Under the pieces are notes generated by a model, which was not told the origin of the DNA, ran no database searches, and worked only from the letters and a program-made list of their open reading frames with translations. The position numbers and the translations under genes are program-made. Shown in pieces: positions 45,301-56,659 of a DNA stretch of 64,000 bases. How positions within the stretch are numbered: the first letter of the stretch is position 1; the number at the start of each line of letters is the position of its first letter. Source of the DNA: Paramyrothecium sp. XJ0827 (lineage: Eukaryota; Ascomycota; Sordariomycetes; Hypocreales; Stachybotryaceae); assembly GCA_020881915.1 (NCBI GenBank), contig JAJFPB010000007.1:1364001-1428000 (forward strand). Direction: 5' to 3'.

Positions 45301-48300
45301 TGGCTGCCTGTCTCCTGCTCTCGTTTTCACAAGGTTCCGTTGGCCCATGTGTTGTTCCATCTCGTCAATCTTAGCTTCTTTTGGACGGGCAGTTGGTAGA
45401 CTCATCACTTCGAATGAACTGGCAATTCCGCAACTGAGCCTATTGGCTGGTGAGGTGATGTGAAGAGTCGCAAGCTGACAATACGAGTGCCGGTGTTGTA
45501 CCAACTGGTGTGACGACTCCTCAACCCGTGGATCCTGTCGAGCGGCCTCTGCCGCGGCTGCGTCGGACCTGAGCGAACTGAGGTCTCCTAGTAGCACATG
45601 GCGTGGGAGCGAGGCTACACTTTCTGCATGACGCGCCGCTCCCATTCGCTGGCTCTCCAATCACACTGGGCCAGGGTGCATGTGACGAGCAGGAACTCCT
45701 CCACTGAAAAGCGTGAGCGTGAACGCCGAGCTGCCTGTGTTGGTGTGCAAGGTCACATGGAGATTCACGGTTTCGGGCGCTTGCGGTAGAAGATGGTCAG
45801 CAACAAGCGAGGAAGAGGCACGGGCATCAGGAAATGTTCGCCCCGTCTAGGCTTAGCATCCTACGTAATCTGGGGGGACGCCTTCGCAGCTGCTGAGGAC
45901 GCATCAAGGCTATCTGGGGACTTGCAGTCGAGGCAAGGCCTGCGCGTGTCGACATTAAAGACCCTCTCCCGTCCCCAGTTATTTCAAAGTCTCTTCGCTT
46001 TCGACTTTGGCCTCTGGAAGGGATGCCTTGATACCGACCGGACTGATACCGGCACTAGTCGACAGGCATCGACTTATACAGGGCGCTCGGCTCAACCACG
46101 CACATACTACCTTGGCGGTCGCAATCACAAACAACCAGGTCCTCAAATCCTGGCTCTTCCAGATCCCAATTTGCGTGGTCCGCCCGGTCAGCCTCGCATC
46201 TTGCATAACCATTGTCCAGATTGCGTGCAGCAGCGCGGCCTGCCTTCCGGCCTTGTTGACTTTGTTTCTCTCACCAGTCAGAGTAAAACAATTGTCACTT
46301 ACCTGGTGTGCATTCAAAGACTGCAAACGACAGTCTGTAGCGTACAGAGCCCTCGTACAGAGCCCGACCCTCGTATTCGGGGCGTTTAATCTCTGGGTTC
46401 GACAAGGAATCAAACGCCTATCAGCATCAACAATCAACAACAACAACTGCCAGCCCGGCGGTTTGACTCATTCCGTCTCCGATACGGGACCACAGGACAG
46501 GGCTACTCGAACGGAGCAAGGAATAAATTTTTTCTTCCAACCCAAGGCTCTTTTCACCGGAAGCCAGTGTCGCAGCATCCGGAGCCGGGCGCGCACGTTG
46601 AATACCCACCCCCAGGCCCATCATCTCGCTTACTCTCTCCCGGTAAATTGGAGTTGACGTCTCGGTGGAGTTGGCAAGCCCCCGGACCAAATTCCCAGAA
46701 TTCGAGACCCTTTTTTCTCGAAAGGACGGACTTCCGTAATCGGGAAAGAGTCAGCTCATCGGTATCTCGAAGCGGAGTGCGCTTGCGATCTGACACTGTC
46801 ACCAAATCGCTTTCTTGTTGCTCTTCCCTTGGAGCGCTGAGTGAGAGAGTTGAGGAGAGAGCGTGGAGAGCACAAGGCCAAAGGATTGGCCGTTTGGCGC
46901 GTATTACACACAGACGGCCGTCAGCCAATGAGCCTGCGCAACCGCGAAATTCCCCGAACAAGAGTTGCCTGGCCCCAAGCTGACTGCGCCTGGAATATCC
47001 TTCTTTGAATCATCAGCTTGCCATTTTCCTCCTCAGCCGGGCACAAAAAAAGCAGATATTCAGCTGCGCTGGATCACGAAGAGCAGAGGCAGAAACACCA
47101 GGCGAACCGTCGGTCCACTCAGGCGTGCAGGGAGAGAGCTATTCCAGGACGCACGGGCGCAGCATCGCAGTAGCAGCAGCAGCAGCAGCGGCAGCGGCAG
47201 CGGCAAGTCGACTACAGTAGGGCGGAGGACCATCGCGCGCCTGCAGACACCGAGCAGAGCGAGCGGTGCAGCCGGAGTGTTGTGTTGCAGTCGCGAGGTG
47301 CGCAGCAGTGCAGCACGCAGGTGCAGAGAGGCTGTCCCAGACCTCCAAGAGGACGGGAGCCAAAAACGGAACGGACTCTGGCCCATCGGCGACACCGTGT
47401 TTCGAGCACTGTGTGGCTTGCCCGCGAAGCTTCCACGCAAGTGACTAAGCTCGAGTTCGGGCTCACTAAGCTCACGCCCCTCCTCAACTCGCAGGTGGGA
47501 ACAGGGATTGTGCCTCTGCTGTAGGGCCCCCCCTGGCGCATGCCTGGACCAGGTCTCTTGGTCTTTCTCTCCCCCCCCTGTAGCCTTTTGGGAGTCAACC
47601 GTGTGTCCACAACCAGCAGCTCAGTCACTTTGCTCCTCCTCCACACAATAATAATAAATATCTACACGCACGCACAACCATACCCTCTCCCTCCTTTTCC
47701 CCTTCTCTCTTTTAGCACTTGGCTTCTGCCAACTACATTACTTCGTCCACACAACAAAGAGCTTTGTCATCAACCGCTGCACGTCGGTGCCGACGTCACT
47801 CATTTTTCACACAAAGCAAAGCAGAGGCAAGCCAAGCAAGCTTTTGCACATAATCACCTTCAAAGCCGTTCCGCTGGCCTCGAGAAGTGTCCAGCCTCTT
47901 CCAGCCCTCAACCACAACCAGGTTCTTTCGGACTTGGTATTTAATTCCTCCACAACCGGGGGAATCTCTTCATTTCAGATCGGTCATGTTCGCCACAACA
48001 CAACCCTCTAACCCCTACTCTTCCGACCACATACCAAGGTGACGGGCTTAACCTCACCAACTTTTTTCTCACACACATCCCCCCAACGCCTCTTCCCCAG
48101 ATACAGATAATCTGGAGCGAAAACCCACAAGACTTTTTTTTCTAGGAGCAGGAAAGAGAGACACTACGGTGCCCACACCAGCATCAGAAAGAGATCGGCA
48201 GCATCCTCAGCAGCACGACCCGACACCACCCACCCACGTCGAGTTGGAGGCGGTTGAGGAGTGGAAGTGTCGATAGGAACAGAAGCAGAGAAACCTTTTT

Positions 48301-48306
48301 GAGATC
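39352..48306. other. 9-kb gene-free stretch
   Basis: The longest gene-free part. Frames up to about 219 codons exist on both strands but overlap each other in antisense, lack start-proximal conservation signals and are Arg/Ser/Pro-rich as random GC-rich frames are. Noted: a 42-nt purine-only tract (41737-41778), a 13-C run (42320-42332) and an AGC microsatellite (47172-47204). From about 47640 to 48306 the plus strand is pyrimidine-rich with C/T tracts, as in the leader and promoter of a strongly expressed fungal gene. Confidence 0.5.
47172..47204. repeat. AGC/GGC microsatellite
   Basis: Six perfect AGC units followed by alternating GGC/AGC units, in the probable leader or upstream region of the 417-residue gene. 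Confidence 0.85.
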
Positions 48307-49560
48307 ATGACCTACCCATCACCACGAACCCCCGGATCGACCCCGGTCCACGAGTGGGAATACTCCCGAATGTCGTCGGCAACGCCCACCCCGTCGCCCC
48401 GGCCAAACTGGCTCGACTCGACGCCTCGACGACCCGCAACGCGAGCCGCTCACAGCAGAGTCCACAGCTACTCCCAGCAGACTTCTTCCTTCAGTCCGCG
48501 GCCTCCCAAGGATTCTCCGCGTTATAACAGCTCTGGGGAGTACGCAACGGTTGATGTGAGTGCCAAACATTCTTCGTCGTCGCGCCGACCCTCCGGGTCC
48601 TTCCAGCGCCCTTCCAAAGGCAATCGCCAGTACTCGTATACCTATGTCCGGTCTTCTACCCCTTATGGAGAATCCGACGAGGACGAGATCATCGAGGCCA
48701 TGGGGCACGTCTACGTGCTACCTGCCCAGTCACGGTCCAAGGGACGCAGGCACACAGAATCTTTCCAAGACTTCCCTGGGGTACGGTACACTAACCCCCG
48801 CGACTATGCGCAGGGAGTCCCATACTACGCAGATGCTGGTTTTGCCCGAGAGGCCGTTTACGAATCTCCGCAACCTCGTCCGCAACCGCAGCAGCCCTAC
48901 ACCCGGCCCCCAACCAGCCATACCCATGCGCGCCGCTCTTCAACAGCAGTCCCACCGCGTCCGTCTACCGTGCGGCCCCCGAGCAACCCTGTGCGCACGA
49001 AGCCACCCGCTCCGCGGAAGGCGACCGAGGCCGACGCCAAGCGCCATGAAATCCCGGTAGGATACTCACTCAAGAACTGGGATCCCAATGAGCAGCCTAT
49101 CCTGCTGCTCGGCAGCGTTTTTGACGCCAACAACCTGGGCAAGTGGATCTATGACTGGACCGTTTACCGGGAAGGACCCAGCACCCCGATTGCCGACATG
49201 GCTGGCGAACTTTGGCTTCTACTCATTCAACTCGCTTCCAAAGTCAAGGACGCCGAGGATACTGTTGGCAGAGTGCGCAGCATCGACAACAAGGAAACCA
49301 TTATCGAGTTCATCGAGGCTGGCGAGCGTCTCATGGACAAGCTGCGCTCGCTGCTCAAAGCATGCGAGGCACCCATGCTCAAGGCTGCAAGGAAGAAGCA
49401 GTCCGGACTCGGAAAGAATGCTGGAGTCGAATTTGTTGATACCCTATTTGGACGCGACCGGGAGCTGTCCAAGACGGAGCGATTCATGCAGAACGTGAGG
49501 CTTTTCAACCTGCGATTTGACGCTAACTGTGCGGAAATCCTCCGCAGCCCTACCATCTGA
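48307..49560 (+). CDS. Conserved fungal protein of unknown function, disordered N-terminus and helical C-terminal domain
   Basis: A single exon of 417 residues from the ATG in gatcATGACCTACCC. Residues 1-240 are disordered and rich in Ser, Pro, Arg and Tyr (HEWEYSRMSSATPTP, YTRPPTSHTHARRSS), with an acidic patch SDEDEIIEAMG around 121. Residues about 250-417 form a compact, mostly helical domain (YSLKNWDPNEQPILLLGSVF, LGKWIYDWTVYREG, GELWLLLIQLASKVKD, ending RLFNLRFDANCAEIL). Proteins like this recur in filamentous fungi and are often labelled vegetative cell wall protein gp1 because of the Pro-rich half. No signal peptide is seen, so that label is doubtful. The leader upstream is long and C/T-rich, suggesting translational or transcriptional control. 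Confidence 0.82.
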   Translation: MTYPSPRTPGSTPVHEWEYSRMSSATPTPSPRPNWLDSTPRRPATRAAHSRVHSYSQQTSSFSPRPPKDSPRYNSSGEYATVDVSAKHSSSSRRPSGSFQRPSKGNRQYSYTYVRSSTPYGESDEDEIIEAMGHVYVLPAQSRSKGRRHTESFQDFPGVRYTNPRDYAQGVPYYADAGFAREAVYESPQPRPQPQQPYTRPPTSHTHARRSSTAVPPRPSTVRPPSNPVRTKPPAPRKATEADAKRHEIPVGYSLKNWDPNEQPILLLGSVFDANNLGKWIYDWTVYREGPSTPIADMAGELWLLLIQLASKVKDAEDTVGRVRSIDNKETIIEFIEAGERLMDKLRSLLKACEAPMLKAARKKQSGLGKNAGVEFVDTLFGRDRELSKTERFMQNVRLFNLRFDANCAEILRSPTI

Positions 49561-52500
49561 GCACAGAGGGCCTGGGACTTCAGCGTGTCAAATATCACCG
49601 TCATTTCCTTTTGGTTTTTTTTCCACTTTGCCGATTTTCGACAAGGACCTGTTAAGCCACCCGGAAAGGTTTTCCATTTATCGTCTTCTTTTATTGCCAT
49701 CCGCGGGTCCCTGGACTTCTTTTTTGCTTGATCAAACGACCTGCCCTCACGCCATGGATGGATGAAGTGAGAAACCACTTGTACACTACATGATCGTTTT
49801 CCGCCTGGATCCAATGGATACCCCCCACCCATGGACATCACATTTTTTCCTAACCTTTTGTTATTTTGGTTTTTGACGTTACTCGTCTGTTTCGTCCTGG
49901 AGAATCGGCCTTTCCTTTCTACCTAAAAGACAAAGACACGCAAGGGCGACCTGTACTACCAGCAATGCAGACGCGGCAGGGACATCGACATGGGGCATTT
50001 TCCTATCTAGAGATACCCAACGTTTCAATTTTTCATACGGCGGCACGCGGTGGAAGAACGAAGGACGCGGAGGATGTTGAGGGTGAGAGAAGGCTAACTT
50101 GATGGTCACGGCTCTCCCGACACCCGAGGAAAACTTGGATTTTGTCATTTGCAGGATTTGGTACCGACCTCGGAAAGAGGTCTATTTGGTTGGTTACAGC
50201 GATGCTAGGAATATTGGGCTATATATGGTACATGGTAATCAGTGCTCTGGTACGCAAGGGAAATGGGAATCGTTGCAAGGATTGGGGCACCCTCTCTACC
50301 GCAACTGCGAGAGTTGGAGGTGCTTGGAATTATGGGATATTTTAAGCTACAGATGTCTGGCTCTAGGCTGGACGATCAAAACATTTGAAAATGCTTTACA
50401 CACACTCACTGGTCCTATCTGCCTTTGTCTACGTGCACACGTACATGCTACTACTGTCCTTTCTTGATGGATTAAACGTGGAAGAAGCCGGCGCCATGAC
50501 CAAGACTAGAGCGTGCATCGGTGAATATTGGCTTCCCCGCGCAGTGCTCGGGTCGGCCCCTGGTCGCCTCCACCCAAAGGGGGAGCACGGACAAGCGTGC
50601 ATTTTCTCACCTCTGGGTAATGGAGCGTGCATCCGCGACTAATGGAGCCCATGGCTGGGGCTGCCCAGTGGCCGGGGAGCAGGGAAAGGCCTGAAGAAGC
50701 CATGTGTTACGCCAACTTCCTGTTTTTTTTGTCTTGTCCTGTTGCAAGGATATCGAGGATGAAGCCAGTTATGAAATGGGCGAGTCCGCGAAAGGGGGTG
50801 GGTGTAAAGTAAAACCTGCCATACTGGGCATGAGGTCATGGTTCGCTGGGGCTGGGATGAAGAGGGGTTCGCGAGTTTGGAAGGGGGGTGTAGCGGGCTG
50901 GAAGAAGGAGATATCCCTGGCGAGCAAGCGTCATGCAGTTCATGCAGGCTCAGGCGCGGGACGAACGGGAGCATAATTTCGAGGATAACTTCAGGTTGTC
51001 ATGAAAGCGTTTGTTGGGAGGGACGACAGGAGTGCAGTCTACATCACATACCTATGAAAGAAATAAAACCCATGCCCAAAAGAGAAGCTGTATTGATTAC
51101 GGCTGTGCAAAACCTTTGGCCCTCTTCCTCCTTCTTGCTGAGGTGATTTCGTGGAGGAGCGCTCCATGCCTACGAAAAGGGCTGTTGGCCGTCAACTCCG
51201 GTCTCTATCCCTTTCGGGCCAGGTGCATCAAGTTCCAGAGGAGAGGTGGAGGGCCCCTCGCTCCATGAATGATCTTTACAATTTTGGCATATTCCGAGTG
51301 ATTTACGGGTAGTCTGTATTAAACATCGCCCATGGCAAGAATTGCTTTGGAGAATGATCAGCGGTTTGCCATGACCCAAGTCAGTTCCTGCACAAGTCGA
51401 GGCGTCCTCAGCCCGCTACGTCAACCATTGCTCGGATCACTGCGTCGTTGGGGACACGCTTGAGGTGAAACGCGCGACCAGCCCGTGCGGAGGACAAAAG
51501 ATACGTGGGTTGCATCTCAAGGAAACGTGCGGTCCAGTTTCCGCCTTTGTCACTCGAGCTGCGCGGCCTGGGTCCAACATGCATACTGCACGACATTAAA
51601 TCAGTTTATAGTGGCGGACGCGATGTCCTGTCCATAGGGATCTCGCGATGCATGGCATGGTGATGCGGGTGACCGGGACCGGCATGAGTTGCCGGGGATG
51701 TCATAAAAAAGGCGACCATCTGTTCTCGTCATCTCAATAAGTCCTGGCAAGTCCTCGCGGCCAATTTGGCCTCGTTCACACTTAGAGGCTAGACGGTTCG
51801 GCGAGGGGGTGTGGGCGCGGTTCGTGTCACCGAGCACCACAAAGCACTGCGCGCTATTCGGGGACTCGTGAATTTCTTATCGAGGCATGAGCATCTGATG
51901 AGTGGAAAAACCGGGCACCCGCATCAGGAATAACGCGATGTGATGGAAACGATGGACTCTTACCCCATGGCTCTCGCCTACATCCGTGAATCGGAAACGG
52001 GGCGCTAGTAACGCCTTTCGGAAGTCGACTGGTCCGTCGACTGGTCCGTGGTGTTCCGTCGTGAACCAGGGACGGGTAGCAAGTCAGAAATGGCTACACA
52101 TCAAGAAACGGCTTACGCATTATCTTGCGTTTGAAAAGGTGCGTCATTGTCAGGAAAGGCGGTAGATTCTACGCATGTTTGACCGCTGGGTTGAGGAGCA
52201 TTGTGTGCAACTTACGTGATTCCCCGAGCACAAGATCAAACCACCTTATCTCTCTGACTCAACTCCCTTGCTTTTCTCATAAACCATGCCGCAGTTGAGA
52301 AAGTCACACCCCCGGCCTCGACCGTTCCACAGTCGCCTGGGGCTCGTTATCATCACCCATCACAGCTCCCATGGCCGGTGCCAATGCCGAATGTGCCTCA
52401 ACTGCGCTCGTCACGAAACCCCGTGTGACAGAAAGCGGCACCGACCAAGTTTCGCAGGCGGCTAAAACGTCCAATGACATGGACCTCGCGACCGGAGCCG

Positions 52501-55478
52501 TGCTTCGTGCTCGAGCCACGTGTTGGGGGCCAAGAGGCGGGAGCACACACACACACACCAACACACCTTGTACTGTAGGTCCCCTTTTCACCCTTTTGGG
52601 CCTGATGCGAAGAAGCTCAAGCCACGATTTTTCGGTGAATTTAAGGTGAGCCAGAGAGATGCACGGCAAGAGCGCACCATCCACACAACTCCCCAGCCAC
52701 GCACACGCCATGGACGATGGATGGATGGAAGGGGGGTCGTAGGATCGGGCCGCCCGCAAGGCAAGCTCCCTTCCCGTGCGACTCGACTGGCTCCGTACAG
52801 TATCCGCAAACTCGGCACAAGAAAGGCTGATTACACGCCATTTCCTGTCTCCTCTCCATTCTGACCCTCCCTTTCCCCCTCCCAAAGGCCATCCAGTTTT
52901 GGGCCGCGCCTGGTGGCTTTGGCCGGCGGGGGAGGATCTGTTTTTGGCAGAAGCGGAGGAGTGCATGCGTAGCCCGCAAATGCTCAGCGTTGCATCGTCA
53001 TCAGTTCCCCTCTCCTTTTCTGGGGCATCTTACCCCTCTCGCCCAGTTCAGTGCGTGAATCACGGCTATTGTTCCTTGGATAGGAATTGCCCAGAGAATA
53101 GGTGGTGGAGGGGGGGAGAAGTGAGGAAGATGGAGGGGGCGTTTGCGGCCAGTTGGGTTGCCGCTTTGGCCAAATGAGCTGCGCGTCCCCAGCCGTCACC
53201 TTTTCTTTTTTATTCCCTGCTCCTGATATCCTGCAGTGTCGCACGCACCGTCCTGCCGCTCATTACCATGGTTCCATGGTGGTTCCAAATTAGGAAGCGC
53301 TGAAAGGGCCTGTACCACCTCTTGTGTCGCATCCAGCCCCCTGGGAATAGATGGTGGTGGCCGTGCAGCGTTGCAGTCGTCAGACTGAGGAAATGCTTGT
53401 CATCCCAAGGCCCAGCAATCCGCTTTGCCGCCGGCGCGGTGCGAGAAGGATGTCAGGAAATACTTGGGAAGGAAACGAGCAAAAGGGCCGTTTCGCAAGG
53501 CTGAGATTGACTCACATCTGATCCCAGCTTGGATAGGGTTGCAGCAGGGACGCACGCTGTAGAATGTTCGCGCGCCCGCTTCTCAAGTCCGCGATGTTGC
53601 GGGAAGGATGCTGTAGGACACTTCGGTGAACGACGAGATCCAAGCCATTCGAAAAATTGGCTTGCGCCTCTAGCTGGGGTTTCTCGGGTTGCTGATCCTC
53701 TCCCCATAGGAACGGCCCGCCGGCACTGTCCGCGATGTTCTCATTTGACGAGAGCGCAATCACCATCGCAATGGGCAACCTCGATGCTTCACCCGCCAGC
53801 CACCACCATTCTTACCCCCTCTTTCCATCCTCCTTGGCGTAAACCCGCCCCATCTGCACAGGACGCTCGTCATGAAGCCGGTTCGGTGCTTTTGTGCGCA
53901 CCCCTTTCCACGGGCACGCACTTTGCCATGCATCCTTCAAGCCCGGATATACGCAAAGCTGACCACTGCTCTTCCGCTCCCTCTCACCCCTTTGCGCTCT
54001 GAATGTCCCCTTGCAGTGTGCTCTATACGGCAATTTTGCCAACACCGTGCCCCTAACCGTGTTCGCTTGCCCGGACCCGAATCACGTCAGCATCAGAACC
54101 TTGAAGCCCAGAGTCATAGCTGAGGCCGCCCCGGTGGATTACTTGCAGGAACGCTTCCAGAAACGGCATTTGGAGGCGACCGGCTGGCCCCTTAAGGAAC
54201 TGAAACTAATGCTATAGCCTTTCGTAGGACTTTGATTGTGCAGCAAAATTACCGCTTTCCGGAAGACCAGCCGCGAACATTAGATAGTCTCGATAATAGG
54301 ATGAAACTATAGCAGGCTTAAAATCCTACGTATATGGCTGTTTCAGAATCCGCTGGTTGCAGCCCCCAGTCGTCCAGACACATACAACGTGCTCCTTGAT
54401 TGCTGTCAGCAAGATCCTTCAGGCTCGATCCGAGTCCAGCCGGTTCCAGGATTCTTACGGGCACACAGACCACGCAAGCACCCTGTAGATCACCACGTTT
54501 TCCCTTCCCGCGCGCAGTGCCATCGACGGTTCCGTCAAGGGACCTGCAGCAGAACCCCCCCTAAGACTCCTTCCCACGTGTACGACCTCCGTGTCGCCGA
54601 GGAGGTTCGGAAGGCTGCCATGCATGGCGGCGCCGGGGAAAGCCCATAGTGGGGGCCTCAGATCGGGGTCCGTCGACATTGTATCACGGCAGCTAGTAGG
54701 GACGAGGATGCGGCGGAATAGAAACTGCATGCAGCCTCCGGGCGAGGCTTCCTCCAGCTGCCGGTCTGACAGGTGTGTACACAGCACGCTGTTCATCGAG
54801 AGTTTGAGGACACAGTGCTTGATTGTACGTCGTGTGGCTCACGATGGGATTTTTTTGTAAACATGTGAACGAGAAGTGAGGCGGTGCACATTGACAATGC
54901 CTTTAGTAGGAAGGACTGAGAGACCGTGTGAAAGGTTCTGTGGATTTTCAAGCCATCCTTATTGCTTTTCGAGATGTTCATTTGTGCGCAGTTTGGAGAG
55001 GCAAGTTAGGTTTGGCCGACTTACTCTGTCGCGACCTCTTTCGCAACACCACTCCCTTTATCTCACACAAAGATGGGGATACATTATTTCCAGAACGATT
55101 GGAAAGTTCACGTAAAGTCTTATGTCGATATCATTGGTAATAAATAAAGAAGCGATCAATACGTTTGCTTGACCGCGCCATCCAGTCGCCTCGGTCAAGT
55201 GTGACAGTTTTCTATCACGATAGTGTCTGAGTGGGACTTTGTCCTGTAAGTGGGCGTTGAATACAGAGATGTATCGAGTTATGTTTATGCTACGGCCAAG
55301 ACAACTTAGATGATGAAATCATCACTGGAGCGAGAACAGTCTTTGCTGTCACACCACAGCCCATGACCCTAGCCAGGCCTTTTGAGCTGCAGTGAAGCAT
55401 GATTATGGGTGTATGACGTTGCAGCTTTGTACTTATATTTCGGTCAATACATGAAAAAGGCTACTACTCAAGATACTC
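49561..55478. other. 5.9-kb gene-free stretch
   Basis: Follows the 417-residue gene; the first few hundred bases are T-rich and probably its 3' UTR. No frame has a recognisable product. Noted: three GCGTGCAT octamers within 122 nt (50511-50632), a tandem 12-nt unit (52025-52048) and a CA repeat (about 52541-52560). Confidence 0.5.
52025..52048. repeat. Tandem 12-nt repeat
   Basis: Two exact adjacent copies of gtcgactggtcc, followed by a partial third. It lies in non-coding DNA. Confidence 0.75.
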
Positions 55479-56132
55479 TTATTTCCATACGCTAGACGTG
55501 GTTGCCCCTGAAGTTTTGCCTGCTTGATACGTCTCACTCAGGTCATTGTACATCTTCTTCACGCGTTCAACTTCCTCAGCCCACTTTGTTTTCGCGGCGT
55601 CATCTTCAAGACTATCAATCAAATCTTTCAATGACATCGAATTGAAGAACTTGTTGTTGCGGTTGTACAACGGACGCTCTTTGACCTGCTCGTCCGTTTC
55701 AGCCCCTTGGACTCTGAACACCCCTTCCAAGATGTCAATGTCGTACGGGATCGAGAACAGGTCCCTGCTGTCCTCATAGGTGAAGAGGTAGTAGAACTCG
55801 CTGAAACCGGCCCAGGTGATGCCGCTCAGGCACAGGCTACACGGCTCATGGGTCGCAAAGAAGATGCAGTCCTTTCGCGGATCCGGACGGGTTGCGGGAT
55901 CGGGAAAGTCAGCGGTAAAGAACTGCTGGATGCAATTGATCTCGCCATGGAGCAGCGGTGAGACTTTTTCATTGTTCGTCGCCACCGATAGCGGCCGGAG
56001 GTCCGAACGGGCCAGGATGGCGGCGCCGAAGACTTTGGAGCCGGAAGACACACCTTCCCGGGTGAGGGGGATGATTGAGTGCTCGACCGTGCGGAGGAGC
56101 TCGGACAAAAGGCGCTCAGCTTCTACGGTCAT
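55479..56132 (-). CDS. CMP/dCMP-deaminase-fold zinc hydrolase
   Basis: One exon of 217 residues. It has the two hallmark motifs of the cytidine/deoxycytidylate deaminase fold: HGE (His62, catalytic Glu64) in LLHGEINCIQQF and PCSLC (Cys98, Cys101) in THEPCSLCLSGITWAGF. His62 and the two Cys bind zinc and Glu64 moves the proton. FGAAILARSDLRPL before HGE is the expected strand that holds the base. The C-terminal 80 residues are charged and mostly helical. The family deaminates free nucleotides, nucleobases or tRNA; the substrate is not readable here. Start ATG and zinc motifs are intact. Confidence 0.87.
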   Translation of the reverse strand: MTVEAERLLSELLRTVEHSIIPLTREGVSSGSKVFGAAILARSDLRPLSVATNNEKVSPLLHGEINCIQQFFTADFPDPATRPDPRKDCIFFATHEPCSLCLSGITWAGFSEFYYLFTYEDSRDLFSIPYDIDILEGVFRVQGAETDEQVKERPLYNRNNKFFNSMSLKDLIDSLEDDAAKTKWAEEVERVKKMYNDLSETYQAGKTSGATTSSVWK

Positions 56133-56659
56133 TTTGAAATGTTGAATACGGGTTTAGTATCTGCAGGCTGCTTCCAATTTTCGATGCTGGTTTGTCTTGG
56201 TATTATGGTGTTTGGCGACCGTTCTACTCCAGGCGTATCGGTCGGAGCCCACCGCAAAGCCCCGGGCGGCGATCTCCGATCCGATCAATGTCGCCGGCAT
56301 GGCACAGCCGCACTCGCTGGCACCCGACTACGGCGCGCATGCAGAACAAACTGAGGGTTCTTTCAATGCGCAAACGCTCAGTATCTTTTCAATAGCAAGA
56401 ATCATAGACAAATTAAAGAGGAAACGCTTGCAGGATGCTCACGACGGGCTCGCCTCGAGAAATGCGTGATGACTAAGCTTCCAATCGCGCGTTTTGTGGT
56501 GGATGAAATTTCGACTTCGTTGTGGTTTGCATCAGAGCCCGTCCCAACTTTGTATCAAGGCCTCGCTAAGATAGATCGCGAGGTTTTCACGACATTTGCA
56601 TTGAATGTTAGTCAGGAATCTTGAAGAAGCGGCCGTCGAGTTTCTGCTTTGCTGTGGCA

